In this document: positions 1-10,621 of the stretch, piece after piece
Layout of the letters: every line of letters starts with the position of its first letter
Numbering within the stretch: position 1 is the stretch's first letter
NCBI GenBank assembly: GCA_009733575.1
Contig: ML769406.1
Coordinates: forward strand, 236,085 to 300,084
DNA length: 64,000 nt
From: Gymnopus androsaceus JB14
Taxonomy: Eukaryota; Basidiomycota; Agaricomycetes; Agaricales; Omphalotaceae
Direction: 5' to 3'
Made by a program: the position numbers and the translations under genes
The notes under the pieces: model-generated
What the model was told of the DNA's origin: nothing
Databases searched by the model: none
Seen by the model: only the letters and a program-made list of their open reading frames with translations

Positions 1-2408
1 GGTCTTTGATCTGAAGGACAACACCAACGGATGCTTGATCAAATGACACACGCAATGTGTTGTGAAAGGATATACACAAATCAGGGGTGTCCATTACTGG
101 ATAACCCGAGTGCAAGTCATGAGATACGAATCTATCTGTATGCTTATCACCATCATTGCATCCCTTGGCCTTGCCATGTTTGCTTTTGACTTCACCGGAG
201 TTTATTTTAATGCGGAACCACAAGGCAACAATTACCTTGAAGTCCCAAAGGGATTTGAAAATTGGTTTTCCATCGATGATACTGAAACCGTTCTGCACAT
301 GCTTTATAACGTCTACAGAACTATGGATGGAGGAGCTAATTGGTTTATCAAACTGGATGGAACCTTTACCAAACTTGGACACCGCGCCTCGAGAGCAGAC
401 CCATGTGTCCATGTCCACCATTCTCCCCTTGGCAAAACAATCACAGCTACATACACCGACAATGTAATAGGAGGTTCAAAATCTAAAGAGTCTAGAGCTG
501 CCATTACAAAAGAGATGAGTGAGAAATACGAGCTTAAAGATCTTAGACAACCAGACAAGATCCTAGAAATCTCAATTGTCTTTGATACAGATGCAGGTAC
601 CATTTCACTTCACCAACAATTGCTTATTCGTGAATTAGTCGAAGAATGCAATATGAAAGGATGCCAACCTAAATAAGCCATATTGCGGTGCATTAGGAAG
701 GATGAATCACATTGCCAATGGAACACGACTTGACATCTCATATAATGTCAGCTTCCTAATGACCTTTGCAACCAATCCACGTACGATCCATTGGAGGCTT
801 GTTCAGCATTGCGTTGCATATTTGGATACAACTATTGCTCGCTTGATTACATCAGCAAAAATGGTCTGGGCCTTGGATAACCTGAGGATACCTAAGGACT
901 ACCTAGGTCTCCTAGGACACCCAGGACACCCAGGACACCTAGGTCTCCCAGGCTTTCATAAGTCCACCCCCTTATTCCTGGGCTTCTTGAAGGAATCCTG
1001 AGGAAACTTGAGGGAGCCTGAGGAAACCTGAGGAAGCCTGAGGAAACCTGAGGAAGCCTGGGAAGCCTGGGAAGCCTGAGGCAACTTGAGGTAACCTAGG
1101 GATACTTCTGCTGAGTTATACAACCCAAAAAATAATTCTCATACTTTATTATTCAGCTGTATCTTTTTGCTCAATTTCCACATTTATATCACTTAAACCT
1201 TATTATCTTATTAAACTCATGGATTTTTGACTTATTTCAAAGTGAACTTATTTTTCGAGACTCATTAATGTTTTACTGGCCTTAACTTAAGGCTCGGAAC
1301 ACCTCACTTAAGTATTTTTAACTCAAGTTCAAGTAGACTAACATATTTATCAAGTTAACTGTTACTTCATGATGAATCTGATTTGACCCCATCAACAGAG
1401 TTTTAATTGTACGCAGTCTACAGGCGCCCACGCGGTTTGGCGCTTATTTGGGCGCTTATTTTACGCAATTATATGTTGATAAATTCCAATAATTGGGGTG
1501 TCTACTGTTCTTTTAATGATATTAATACACATTATAATTCAATGTACTAGTTTATTGAAGCTATTTAGCTTGTAATCCTAGTTCTAGATAAATCTCAGGC
1601 TGTCCCAGGCTTCCTCAGGCTTCCTCAGGCTTCTCCAGGCTGCCCCAGGTTCCCTCAGGTTGTACTCAGGTTGTGTTCAGGTTGCACTTAGGTTGCGCTC
1701 AGGTTGTGTTCAGGCTGCAAGGAGGCTCCCCCTGGTGATATCAGGATTTGGGCATATTCTTAGGTAGCCTAAGTCACTCTCAAGTGATATTAGGATTTGA
1801 GCATATTCCTAGGTGGCCTAAGTCACCCAGGTTGCCCAGGTTGCCCAGGTCATATTAGTCTAACCTATAGGCTATCCCAGGCCCAGACCATTTTTGCTGA
1901 TGTACTTACCACCGCAATGCACCTATCAAACCCTTTGGCTATACCAATGGGTCATATGCAGATAACCCAGAAACTAGGAAGTCAACCGCCGGTTATGTCT
2001 TCATCATGGCTGGAGGACCAGTCTCTTGGAGGGCTAAATCACAAGACCAAGTTGGAACTTCTACAGCTGAAGTTGAATACATGGGACTATCAGAATCTGG
2101 GAAGCATGGAATATGGATGAAAAGTTGGCTTCAAGAAGTGGAATTGTTTGAGGATGGACCTATCAAAATCAAGGCCAATAACAACGCTGCCATCAGCATT
2201 GCCAATAGGACAGTTCCCGGACATTCAAAAATGAAACATATCGATGTTAAACATCACTGGATCCAAGAAGCAATCGTGAAGAAGGATGTCTTGGTTTCAT
2301 ATGTTCCAACAAACAATAATATTGCCGACATATTCACAAAATCGCTGGGTAGGACCCAACTTGAGAAATTGTTGGGTTTAATGGGAATGTAGGACCATCA
2401 GGTTCAGG
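1..2408 (+). mobile_element. Ty1/copia retrotransposon 1, 3' part of pol (RT and RNase H), decayed
   Basis: The window opens inside a copia pol gene. Bases 1-676 encode the reverse transcriptase region: a KGYTQIRGVHYW stretch matches the usual copia KGYTQ..G.DY motif, FDFTGVYFNAE stands where (M)DVKTAFLNG is expected, and YTDNVIGG replaces the catalytic YVDD box, so the RT is probably dead. Bases 700-847 continue into the connection region (GTRLDISYNVSFL..NPRTIHW), and 1905-2392 give RNase H (STAGYVFIMAGGPVSWRAK, then KHIDVKHHWIQEA and NIADIFTKSLG). The frame is broken by stops and by the TIR element at 850-1902. A purine run just before 2413 is a plausible polypurine tract. The 5' half lies outside the window. 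Confidence 0.85.
850..1902. mobile_element. 1,053-bp TIR element inserted in copia RNase H (CATCAGC family)
   Basis: The ends are perfect 24-bp inverted repeats beginning CATCAGCAAAAATGG, flanked by TA at 848-849 and 1903-1904. Removing the element plus one TA rejoins the copia frame exactly between the DTTIARLIT and YHRNAPIKPFGY stretches, which proves the boundaries. Inside the TIRs are arrays of degenerate 8-10-bp units (CCTGAGGAAG type on the left; CAGGTTG/CAGGCTTC type on the right), and the centre is AT-rich with no coding capacity that I can see. It is therefore a non-autonomous element. A TA duplication would fit Tc1/mariner, but a related copy here has AT, so a 2-bp-TSD group such as CACTA/Plavaka is also possible. 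Confidence 0.85.
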
Positions 2409-2412
2409 GGAA

Positions 2413-2786
2413 TGCCAGAACATGAACCTTTGATACTTAATTTTCCTTTCCTAGCAATCCTTTTCCCTTATACGTACTTACATACTGTCCCAATCCATTA
2501 CCGCCTTCCATTGTCCCACGCCTTCAGGCCACATATATCAATTATCTCACTAGTTAATACCTCAGTCATTTACCTGTCGTAACTGCCTGAGGTATGTTTC
2601 CCCTTCTATAGACATCTTATATTCATATACTAATACTCTATGTAGACTCGAGACTAACTAGTCTCTTGTTCCAACACTGTACCCTGTAATAACACCATTG
2701 TCCCCCATTGATCTGTGTGATTGTTACTACTAAGTCCTGTGTGGACTTACTGCTGCTACTTCCTTATTAGGAATACAACTCTAATA
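2413..2786 (+). repeat. copia LTR (shared between elements 1 and 2)
   Basis: This about 374-bp segment starts TGCCAGAACATG after a purine-rich tract and ends ..CTCTAATA. It is directly followed by a primer-binding-like sequence. Its last 100 or so bases (accctgtaataacaccattg..tgctgctacttcc) match the R/U5 part of the LTR at 8490-9117, but the U3 parts are unrelated. It therefore acts by position both as 3' LTR of the upstream element and as 5' LTR of the downstream one. The start is inferred from the tract, the end from the shared sequence. Confidence 0.6.
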
Positions 2787-2801
2787 GGTTATGGGCCCTG
2801 G
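2787..2801 (+). other. copia primer-binding site
   Basis: ggttatgggccctgg lies immediately after the LTR. It resembles the complement of the initiator-tRNA-Met anticodon arm (GGGCTCATAACCC), the half-tRNA primer known for Drosophila copia and many other Ty1/copia elements. This is the main evidence that the LTR at 2413-2786 serves as a 5' LTR. Confidence 0.55.
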
Positions 2802-3323
2802 CCTTAACCATTGACACATCATATTGCTGTAACCCTTGTTCATGCCACCCAAGCCAAATCCTCCACCTCTATGAACTTGACAGGAGATAAAGGCATTGGA
2901 ACAAGCACCACCAGTAACTCAACAATGTTCCATAGCATTGGAACTGCAGAAGGAAGGGTGGTTCTCTGGGAGAACTAGAGGAACCTAGTTGTGCTAGGAG
3001 TGGGGGTGTTTACCTGAGGAAGGAGAAGTACAGACGTCTGCAGAGCATCTGGACTTTGCGGGGAGCAGAGAAGAGAGAGAGAGAGAAGGGAGAAGTGTAC
3101 CTAATGTAGAAGCAGGCGGACCCGAACCTCTCTTGAGTGAGGCTCTAGGTTCAAGTAGAAATACAAAGATCTCAAAGTAGCAAATTAACTCGAGAGTTCA
3201 ATTTGCAAGAACTATAAGAGAAAGTGAGCGAGAGAAAAGTTTGCTGGCTATGATGGCCTTTCACAATGATGGTGGTTTGGGGGCAAAAACAAATGATTAC
3301 ATTTCTGGGAGGCTTGTGTATAA

Positions 3324-3607
3324 CATCAGCAAAAATGGTCTGGGCCTGGGATAGCCTATAGGTTAGACCAAGATGACCTGGGCAACCTGGGCAACCTGGG
3401 TGACTTAGGCAACCTAGGAATTTGCCCAAATCCTGATATCACTTGAGGGTGACTTAGGCTACCTAGGAATTTGCCCAAATCCTGATATCACCAGAGGGAG
3501 CCTCATTGCAGCCAGAGCACAACCTGAGCACAACCTGAGTACAACCTGAGGGAACCTGGGGCAGGCTGAAGAAGCCTGAGGAAGCCTGGGACAGCCTGGA
3601 ATAGCCT
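3324..3607. mobile_element. truncated, inverted copy of the 850-1902 TIR element
   Basis: It begins with the CATCAGCAAAAATGGTCTGG terminus and continues as the reverse complement of about 1600-1902, including the caacctgag and gcctgagg unit arrays. It stops abruptly where copia pol resumes, and no opposite TIR is found. The flanking base pair is AA, not TA, and no duplication is visible. Confidence 0.75.
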
Positions 3608-3635
3608 GGGACACTCCCAACACACTCGTATCACT

Positions 3636-5609
3636 GTGAAAACTTGACAATGATGGTTACACCATCCACACTGCAAATGGTAAAATGACAATCAGAGATC
3701 GCCAGGGGAAACTCGTGGGAGTTATCCCAAAGACTAACAGACTATACCAGATCCCATCACGGGAACACACTTATTTGACTAAGATTGGCAGATTGGTATC
3801 TCTTTATGAGGCACACTGCATCTTAGGTCACCTTAACTATGCTTATGTGAAGCATATGTTCCGAGACAACCAGGTTCATGGAATCGGATTGGATCCAAAA
3901 CAAATGGACTAACCAGAATGCCACGCTTGTATGCTTGAGAAAGCATCCAGGTATCCTATCGCTCAGGTGCGATCATCTCCCCATGCGGAGAAATTTGGAG
4001 ACATTTTCCACATGGACGTGTGGGGACCATCACAAGTCAGGACAGTAAACCATTGCACTTACACACTGACTCTAGTTGATGAAGCAACTGATTGGTTGGA
4101 GGAACCCCAAATGAAGTCAAAGGACGAGTCATTTGCACAGTACGTGGTTCTCCAAACAGGTCTCCAAACACAATATGGCACAACCGTTAAAGTTCTCCAC
4201 TCTGATTGAGGGGAGAATTTCTCAGTAATAGGGATGTTTCAGGGCGGCAAATTTCGCCGCGCTCCATAGACTTTGCACTACATCATGCCATAAAAATTTG
4301 CCGTAAAACTTGGCAAATTTTGCTGGCCCGAAACATCCCTAATGAATTCACGGCATATCTGGAACGTATTGGGACACAACGACATCTCACGGTACACAAC
4401 ACCCCGGAACATAATGGTATAGCGGAACGCACACATTGAATGTTGATTAACGCAGTTCAAAGTCTTTTGATCTCATCAGGACTCCCGAAATGGCTTTGGG
4501 GATTCATGATGAAATACATGGTATATGTTTGGAACAGGACACCAAAGAAAGCCATTGGAATGGCCACTCCATATGAGAAATGGTTTGGTATTAAACCGGA
4601 TATTACTAATCTTCACATCTTCAGCAGTATTGTTTACGTTAAACGAGAAAAGGAACCCGGTAAATTAGAACCACAGGCCCAGGAAGGACGCTGGATAGGA
4701 CTCAAACCCGAATCAAATGGTCACTACATCTACTGGCCAACACGTCACACTGTCACAACAGAGAGGAACGTAGTTTTCTCTGACAGGCAGATCCAACCTG
4801 TTGAAGGGGAGGATGGAAATTTGGGAAATTTAGAAACATCAGTCACTGAGTCGGAACAGCCTGTCATACCAGTTCCAGAAGAAATTGCTGAACCAATTGC
4901 ACCAGATGAAGTATCTGACAAACAAGTCAGACAGCCCACCAAGAAGATCAGGGACATTATTGAAGGACTTGGAGAAGGAAGTGATGAGTTGCGACATCTT
5001 ACCGCATCTCTAGGTCAGGTAACATCAGAAATCAAATCTGATCCTTTATCTGTTGCAGAAGCTATGCAACGACCTGACAGCTCCAAATGGTACAATGCCA
5101 TGAAGGACAAAATCTCCACACTCCAGGAGCATGGAGCCTACACAATTGTCACTCCACCTCCAGATGCAAATATTCTCACATCCAAATGGGTCTATCGGAC
5201 TAAGAAGGATGAACAAGGTCACATTACAGGACACCAAGCTCGTCTTGTTGTATGTGGATTTAATCAGATCCCAGATGTTGACTACTTCCCAGACAAAACC
5301 TTCACATCTGTTGCAAAACTTGCATCAGCCCGTGCTATACTCAGCATTGGAGCTGAGAAAAGCATGATTATTCACCAAATGGATGTGAAATCTGCTTATC
5401 TTTACAGGAAATTGGATGACAACAAGCGCATTTCTATGAAGGCACCTCCAGGCATTGATATAGGGGTAAAACCAGGTCAAACTTTATGGCTTAAACTCAC
5501 ACTTTATGGACTTAAACAAGCCGGTTGATGATGGTACATGCAATTGAAGGAAATCATGACCCAACTAGGGTTTAAACAGTCTGATTTTGATCACGCTGTT
5601 TTCTATCGC
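3636..5609 (+). pseudogene. copia pol: pre-integrase, integrase and 5' part of RT
   Basis: The GAG-pre-integrase region shows TIRDRQGKLVGVIPKTNRLY and a zinc finger remnant (H..LGHLNYAYVKHM then C..C at PECHACML). The integrase core shows FHMDVWGPSQV, a stop after the VLHSD acidic site, and the NTPEHNGIAER region. The RT part starts at KWYNAMKDKISTLQEHGAYTIV and includes the first catalytic block HQMDVKSAYLYRKLDD and the LTLYGLKQAG box, followed by a stop. In-frame stops at about 3910, 4207, 4437 and 5526 and the MITE at 4230-4340 make it nonfunctional. The frame ends at 5609 in ..DHAVFYR, where the solo LTR is inserted. Confidence 0.85.
4230..4340. mobile_element. 111-bp MITE in copia integrase
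   Basis: The termini AGGGATGTTTC and GAAACATCCCT are inverted repeats, extending inward imperfectly through a caaattt/aaatttTG block. AAT precedes (4227-4229) and follows (4341-4343) the element, consistent with a 3-bp duplication of the PIF/Harbinger type; a 4-bp TAAT reading is also possible. It interrupts integrase between the GENF and NEFTAYLERIG residues. The host also lacks one base next to the site, so excision alone would not restore the frame. Confidence 0.7.
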
Positions 5610-7492
5610 TGATACGCCGATTTTTTGGCTAAGGCTAGAACTGCGCAGAACCAATAATCCTAGGTTCTGTTAGTAACAAAACACGGTCAATAAGAGAACT
5701 ATAGTGAGCCCACGCTGATAGTTAAAATCTACCAAGGACCTATTCTACCCAAGAGGTTGCAGAGTAACGGTACGCGCAATGGTACCATACTTAACTTTGT
5801 GAATGTGCCTCGATCAAAGTCCTATGCACGGTATGGTGTAGCGAGGCAAGCTTGCTGGATAACAAGTTGCTGACCGAGGCAGATAAACGAGCCCACATAC
5901 CAGTTATACTAGGCTAGGTCATCGAAGGATATACCCAAGGGATCGAAGTCTTAAACAAGGCATCGCTTCCGCGATCAGCTCACCGAGGAGTCTAAACGAC
6001 ACTCAAGTTTATTAAACGAAGCAAGGTGGACCGAGATGAGGAAGTACCCTAACGGGTGCCCTCAAAGTTGACGCTTGCTGGAAAGCGCCCAGGCAGATAG
6101 CTGCGGCAGTCCAACGTGGCCACATGACCCACTTGCTGTAGCTACTTCTAGAGCACGGAAGGACCAAGGAGTGTTTCTATCCGAGCCTCAGCATTTTACC
6201 GAGATCCATATGCTACCAGGCATCTAGACTCAAGACCGCGCAGAACTAGGGATAATAACCAGTCTCCCATTGGCAAGGAAAAACATGGAAATACTTCCGA
6301 GGGCTGTTCTGCTAAAGGAACTGGCGAGCCTTGTAAAAAGGCAAATGACTTGAGTTGATTCGGACCAAAATCCCAAAAGTCGACCCAATCAAGGAAGACA
6401 AACGAACGAGGCAGGAAAACGTCGAGGCAAAACCATAGTATACACGCATATATGGACATTATTTATCTTTTTCTATTTACTTACTCTGTTTCATCTTATC
6501 TCACTCAGTTTCTCTCATTTTCCTATTTTCATATATCTCGCTCAGTATATAAGAGTAGCTATTCTATCTCGGAATAACAAGTTAGACTTGATACCTGAAA
6601 CGCAGTTCTATCTTAGGACCTGTAGTGATTCGTACACGCTCAGACGCATCTGCATCGTCCTCTGCAACCTTTGAAATGGGTGGCCTTCTTGTAACCTCGA
6701 TAATACTGAGGCTGTTCATTCTACTTCCCGGCTATTAAGTCGAGCATTCCTGGTTTTCATCTCGGAGAGAGGTCACATCAGTCTTAGGACCGCAGGTGGA
6801 GCTTAATGTGCACACCTCGACGAGCCCATTGTTGATTAGGAAAGGTCTTGGACCCAAGTGTCGGCTTGGTCTAGTTTTAGGGAGGAAGCTTCTCGGAGTG
6901 TTACCTAGCTTTACCAACAGATTCTACCCCTTGCCCGCTCTTTGCTGAGTGTGTTAAAAACGCCTACTCGAGTGACTTGCGCAGTGGTCGTATAAGCTTG
7001 TTAGGTAACTCGCAGGAACCCCTGAGAGTTGGAGTATCATTGCACGGCGACGTAAAGGCTCCCGAGATACGCAAAGTTGTTTGTTGAGTCGGTGTACTTG
7101 ACCCGTGCTTTGGTGTTTCACTGCGGATACACAAAGTTGTTTGTTGAGTCGGCATACTTGACCCGTGCTTTGGTGTTTCACTGCGGATACGCAAAGTTGT
7201 TTGTTGAGTCGGCGTACTTGACCCATGCTTTGGTGTTTGCTTTCCCCTCAATTAGTTCAGCGCGTCGTCGTACGTTAGTTGGCTTTTCAAAACCTCCCTC
7301 CAAATATAAAACCTTGTTCATTGCGCACTATCTGTGTCAGCTGTCAAGTGCTTTTCTCTTTGAATCAATTAGTAGTCGAGGGAACCTTCGACAACCTCCT
7401 TCCTCGCATTAAATTAAACCTTTTGGATTGTATCTGATTGGGGTGATTGTTGTTTGGTTGGTTTTCATACCTAGCACAAATCTAACTCATCA
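5610..7492. mobile_element. 1,883-bp solo LTR of another retrotransposon
   Basis: It begins TGATACGCC and ends ACTCATCA (TGAT..ATCA termini), with the tetranucleotide TCGC at 5606-5609 and again at 7493-7496. Removing it with one TCGC rejoins the copia frame exactly (..DHAVFYR to TNPFTIILIHVDNM..). No gag, pol, PBS or second LTR is visible inside, so it is a solo LTR or an LTR-like non-autonomous element. A TATATAAG promoter-like box lies near 6545, and a 60-bp repeat array lies near the 3' end. The length is unusual for copia but known for some Ty3/gypsy LTRs. Confidence 0.8.
7072..7237. repeat. 60-bp tandem repeat, about 2.8 copies
   Basis: The unit caaagttgtttgttgagtcg.. recurs at about 7072, 7132 and 7192 with only a few substitutions. 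It lies inside the solo LTR near its 3' end. Because 60 is a multiple of three it yields repetitive open frames on both strands, which I regard as non-coding. Confidence 0.85.
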
Positions 7493-7496
7493 TCGC

Positions 7497-8480
7497 ACTA
7501 ATCCCTTCACCATCATTTTGATACATGTTGACAACATGACATTGGTTACCAAAACCCTGGCCATCATGGAGAGACTAAAGAAAGATATTGGGGCTATAAT
7601 TGAAGTTGTTGATTCTGGAGAAATCCATTGGCTACTTGGGATTGAGATCCAAAGATCTCTCCATATCAGGACAATTCACTTATCCCAGCAGTCATACATT
7701 GAGGCCATACTCTCTCACTATGGATTCTCGGATATAAAGCCACTCTCTATTCCCTTCAATCCCCACATTCACCTCACCAAAGACCAATCACTCAAAACAG
7801 TTGAGGATATCACTTTTATGCGTGAAAAACCCTACAGAGAGGCCCTTGGCACTCTCCAGTACTTATGTGTCACTACGAGACCTGACATCACGTATGCAGT
7901 CTCTATCCTTGCTCACTTTTCACAAAACCCTGGCATCACTCATTGGAATGGTGTACACCGTGTCTATGCCTATCTCAAATACACATGAGACTTTTGGCTC
8001 AGTACAACCAACAAGGAGACAGTCCAAGGCTACACGGATGCGGATGGTATGTCCCAAGAGGATTGACATACTATTTCCGGGTACATTTTTATGTTAAATA
8101 GCGGAGCAGTATCTTGGTCGTCAAAATGACAGGATACCATTTCTTTATCCACCATGGAAGCCGAGTATATTGCTTTGACCCATGCGGCAAAGGAAGTGAT
8201 CTGGCTTAGGAACCTTTTATCAGAAATCTTTGGTCCCATTACTCATGCGATCCCTATCATGTCAGACAATCAGTCTGCCATCACATTGGCAAAGGATGAT
8301 TGTTTTCATGCCAGGACCAAACATATTGATATCCAATACCACTTCATCCGCTACGTCATTGAGGAAGGTAAAATTCATCTTACTGCCCTACCAAAAACAT
8401 GATGGCAGACATCTTCACCAAAGCCTTACCTTTGATGAAAGCCAAACACCTTGCAGCATCCATGGGATTAGCAAAGGTTT
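7497..8480 (+). pseudogene. copia pol: 3' part of RT and RNase H
   Basis: This continues the frame interrupted at 5609. IHVDNMTLVTKTL is the YVDD region (HVDNM, with the second Asp lost, so inactive). It is followed by LLGIEIQR, the connection motif TRPDITYAVSIL, and, after a stop near 7987 and a frameshift, the RNase H parts EAEYIALTHAAKEVIWLR, KHIDIQYHFIRYVIEEGKI and ADIFTKALPLMKAKHL. It ends about 10 bp before the polypurine tract and LTR. At least two stops or frameshifts make it dead. Confidence 0.85.
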
Positions 8481-8489
8481 GAAGGGGAG

Positions 8490-9117
8490 TGTTGGAATAT
8501 CAAAGGTAAATATATCTTATCGAACTATACATGGAACACTTTCTTGTAGTCTCCACTTGTTTGTATCACCATCCCATGCACTCCACTGTTATCATCTGGC
8601 AGACTCCACTCAGTCTCTCGCCGTATCCACTTGCTCTCTTGTAGTACCCACTTTAACGTATGGACAGTAGCCACAAGTATTCACGCAGTAGCCACCTGCC
8701 CGATATATCATTTGTACTTAGGACTGTATATAAGCTTAGGTACTATACCCTGTAATACCACTGCTGTCCCCCATCAATCTGTGTGATCATACTATTACAG
8801 TGACGGCCAGATCAAATCCACACCCCCGGATTTGGAAACCGGTTATGTCACCAGCGCTTAAGTCTTCTATCCCTGAAAACATGTTGTTTTTTTTGGACAT
8901 TGTGGTATATAAGAATGGCATATGGTTGGTAGGGGTCATTCTAACAGGAGGTAGCCCTGTAGAAACCTAAAAGCTTTTTTTCTGTTCGGACATTGCTACA
9001 AGTAGGGTTTAAGCGCCGGTGACGTAATCCGCGGGGTGTGGATTTGATCTGGCCATCACTGTAAGTCCTGTGTGGACTTACTGCTGCTACTTCCTGTTTA
9101 GGAACAAAACTCTAATA
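8490..9117 (+). repeat. copia 3' LTR, interrupted by a MITE
   Basis: TGTTGGAATATC starts directly after the polypurine tract gaaggggag. The LTR has a TATATAAG box near 8730 and ends ..CTCTAATA, matching the end of the LTR at 2413-2786. Without the MITE at 8798-9061 it is about 362 bp. Its U3 is unrelated to that of the upstream LTR. Confidence 0.75.
8798..9061. mobile_element. 264-bp MITE with CAGTGACGGCCAGATC termini in copia LTR
   Basis: The left end CAGTGACGGCCAGATCAAAT is mirrored at the right end (..ATTTGATCTGGCCATCACTG). The imperfect inverted repeat continues for about 60 bp, including a cgcttaa/ttaagcg block. TA lies at 8796-8797 and 9062-9063. The undisturbed LTR at 2413-2786 serves as an empty-site comparison (..tactaagtcctg..). 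A TA duplication fits Tc1/mariner-type MITEs. It has no coding capacity. Confidence 0.8.
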
Positions 9118-9468
9118 CTCTTCACCTCACTCAGAGTCACTCTGGATGCCGTATATCTCAAAATATATTAGTCAAGGTCAAGAACTGTAAGCACTCATGA
9201 AATGACCTAAAAAGGCAATACAAAGGTATATACTCACTCTACACAATGTAGCTGGTCTAAATATACTTTTCAGGCACTTCTTGGGCTTATTTGACTCATT
9301 TGGACATCACAAAAATGCATTTTGAGGGTTAGACAAAAAATATTTTTCGGGCCTCGCGATGGACCCACCCTACCTACCCCCGGTACGGGATTTCCTGGCC
9401 CGGACCCCCTTGAGTACTAGTCACTGCGCCTCCTAGCTTATATGCTGTGCAACATACATTAGTACTAA
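9118..9468. other. no gene seen
   Basis: AT-rich sequence after the copia LTR, with a short GC-rich patch near 9350-9410. I see no coding potential and no repeat I can name. Confidence 0.6.
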
Positions 9469-9720
9469 CATGGATTCCACACACACTACAATAGTTTGTA
9501 GTCTGTGGATTCCATACACTACATTATTTTGTAGTCCATGGATTCCATTGAGTGTATTATTTTGTAGTCTGTGGATTCCACAGACCATGGATTTCATAGA
9601 CTACATTATTTTGCAGTCCATGGATTCCATAGCCAAGGGGTGCCAGAGGTCCTAGCCCTATGGATTCCAGGCTAGGCCCCTGGAATCTATGGTGCTGGAT
9701 TTCCTGTGGATTTACTTCAT
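9469..9720. repeat. minisatellite built on a tggattcca core
   Basis: Variants of tggattccaNacactac..ttttgtagtc recur about five times at roughly 45-bp spacing. They are followed by an imperfect hairpin, in which tatggattccaggctaggcc pairs with cccctggaatctatgg. Any open frame across it is a repeat artefact. Confidence 0.7.
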
Positions 9721-10149
9721 ATTAAATAGTGGATTGTTATGCTTTGGTCTAATTAAGAAGATATAAATTGGGGCAGCCTGGCTTGAAGTGCTCAAGTAAT
9801 TATTTGTCACAAATATATCTGTCAAAATAACTACTCTATTCATGCCCATCTCTAACCTTCATGAGCTCAGGAAGTGAGTCAACAGAAACAAAAGAATCAA
9901 AACAGTCACCACTGCAGCCTTCAACAGTCTATCTCTCAAGTAAGAGCCATTCAGTTTCTCCTAATAATTTTCATCAAAATCAGTTTCATGTGGAGTCTGG
10001 ACTTGGTCTGGACATTATAGCTCAAAATTTACCAAAGAAAGATACAAAAGATCATGAATCAAGAACAATATGTATACCATTTATTGTGGACTTTTGTTGA
10101 CTCTACTAGTACTTACTATGCTCACTTTGAATATTGCAAATCTCATTGA

Positions 10150-10240
10150 CAGAAACTGTGAGATATCTAGATGATTTATTAGTAGCAGGTGATAGTTGAA
10201 AAACCAACTTGGAAGAGGTAATAAAACTAACATTGGGTTG
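10150..10240 (+). pseudogene. short reverse-transcriptase remnant
   Basis: A frame reading VRYLDDLLVAGDS, then a stop, then KTNLEEVIKLTLG carries the YxDD catalytic box of a retroelement RT. Only this scrap is visible. The upstream frame (9861-10100, Ser/Lys/Gln-rich) may be a gag-like remnant but I cannot support that. Confidence 0.35.
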
Positions 10241-10492
10241 GGGTGTGGGTGGATGCTCCAGAAGTGACTGTTCTCTCATTCTGCTTTCAGAAACATCTCA
10301 TATTTGATTTTTAACTTCATGTAATCATAATTGAGGAAGTCGGACTTATGGGATCCAAAACAGAAGGTCTACAGTAAGTAGTAAGTGCTTGAGGTTTTTT
10401 TAAAAGATTGAGTAAGTAGAGGGAAAGATGTAAAAAATTTATTCTGAAATTTGTATTGAACAGTAATAGCACACTCAGATGTCAAAAAACAC

Positions 10493-10575
10493 ATCAGCAA
10501 AACCTGCATAGCAAGATTTCTACAGTACTGTGAAGTACTATACAGACCCCTATTGCTATGCAACCACCAAATTTT
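10493..10575. repeat. CATCAGC-family terminus with internal hairpin
   Basis: CATCAGCAAAACCTGC opens here and is followed by a hairpin (tgcatagcaa..ttgctatgca). No matching right end is found. It is probably a remnant of the same TIR family seen at 850, 11667 and 17052. It lies just beyond the 3' end of the TPR-CHAT gene. Confidence 0.5.
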
Positions 10576-10621
10576 TTGATAATGCAGGCCAATGAATAAG
10601 CAATCCAAAAAAGAACCTCAA

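Larger units (their letters stand above)
2802..8489 (+). mobile_element. Ty1/copia retrotransposon 2, internal region with nested insertions
   Basis: From the PBS to the polypurine tract gaaggggag at 8481-8489. About 2841-3323 holds a decayed gag-like stretch opening with MPPKPNPPP. The region from gag to protease is mostly lost, replaced by a TIR-element fragment at 3324-3607. Pol resumes near 3636 and runs through pre-integrase, integrase and RT to 5609, then, after a 1.88-kb LTR insertion, from 7493 to about 8480. The internal region therefore hosts three insertions (3324-3607, 4230-4340, 5610-7492) as well as point stops. Confidence 0.8.

Noticed and set aside
7077..7412. Repetitive open frame VESAYLTRALVFHCGYAKLF
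   Set aside because: Produced by a 60-bp repeat (a multiple of three) inside a solo LTR; both strands are open and no family motif is seen.
9470..9655. CRISPR-like or peptide-coding repeat (tggattcca units)
   Set aside because: Units vary, spacers are not unique sequences, and the genome is eukaryotic; it is a minisatellite.
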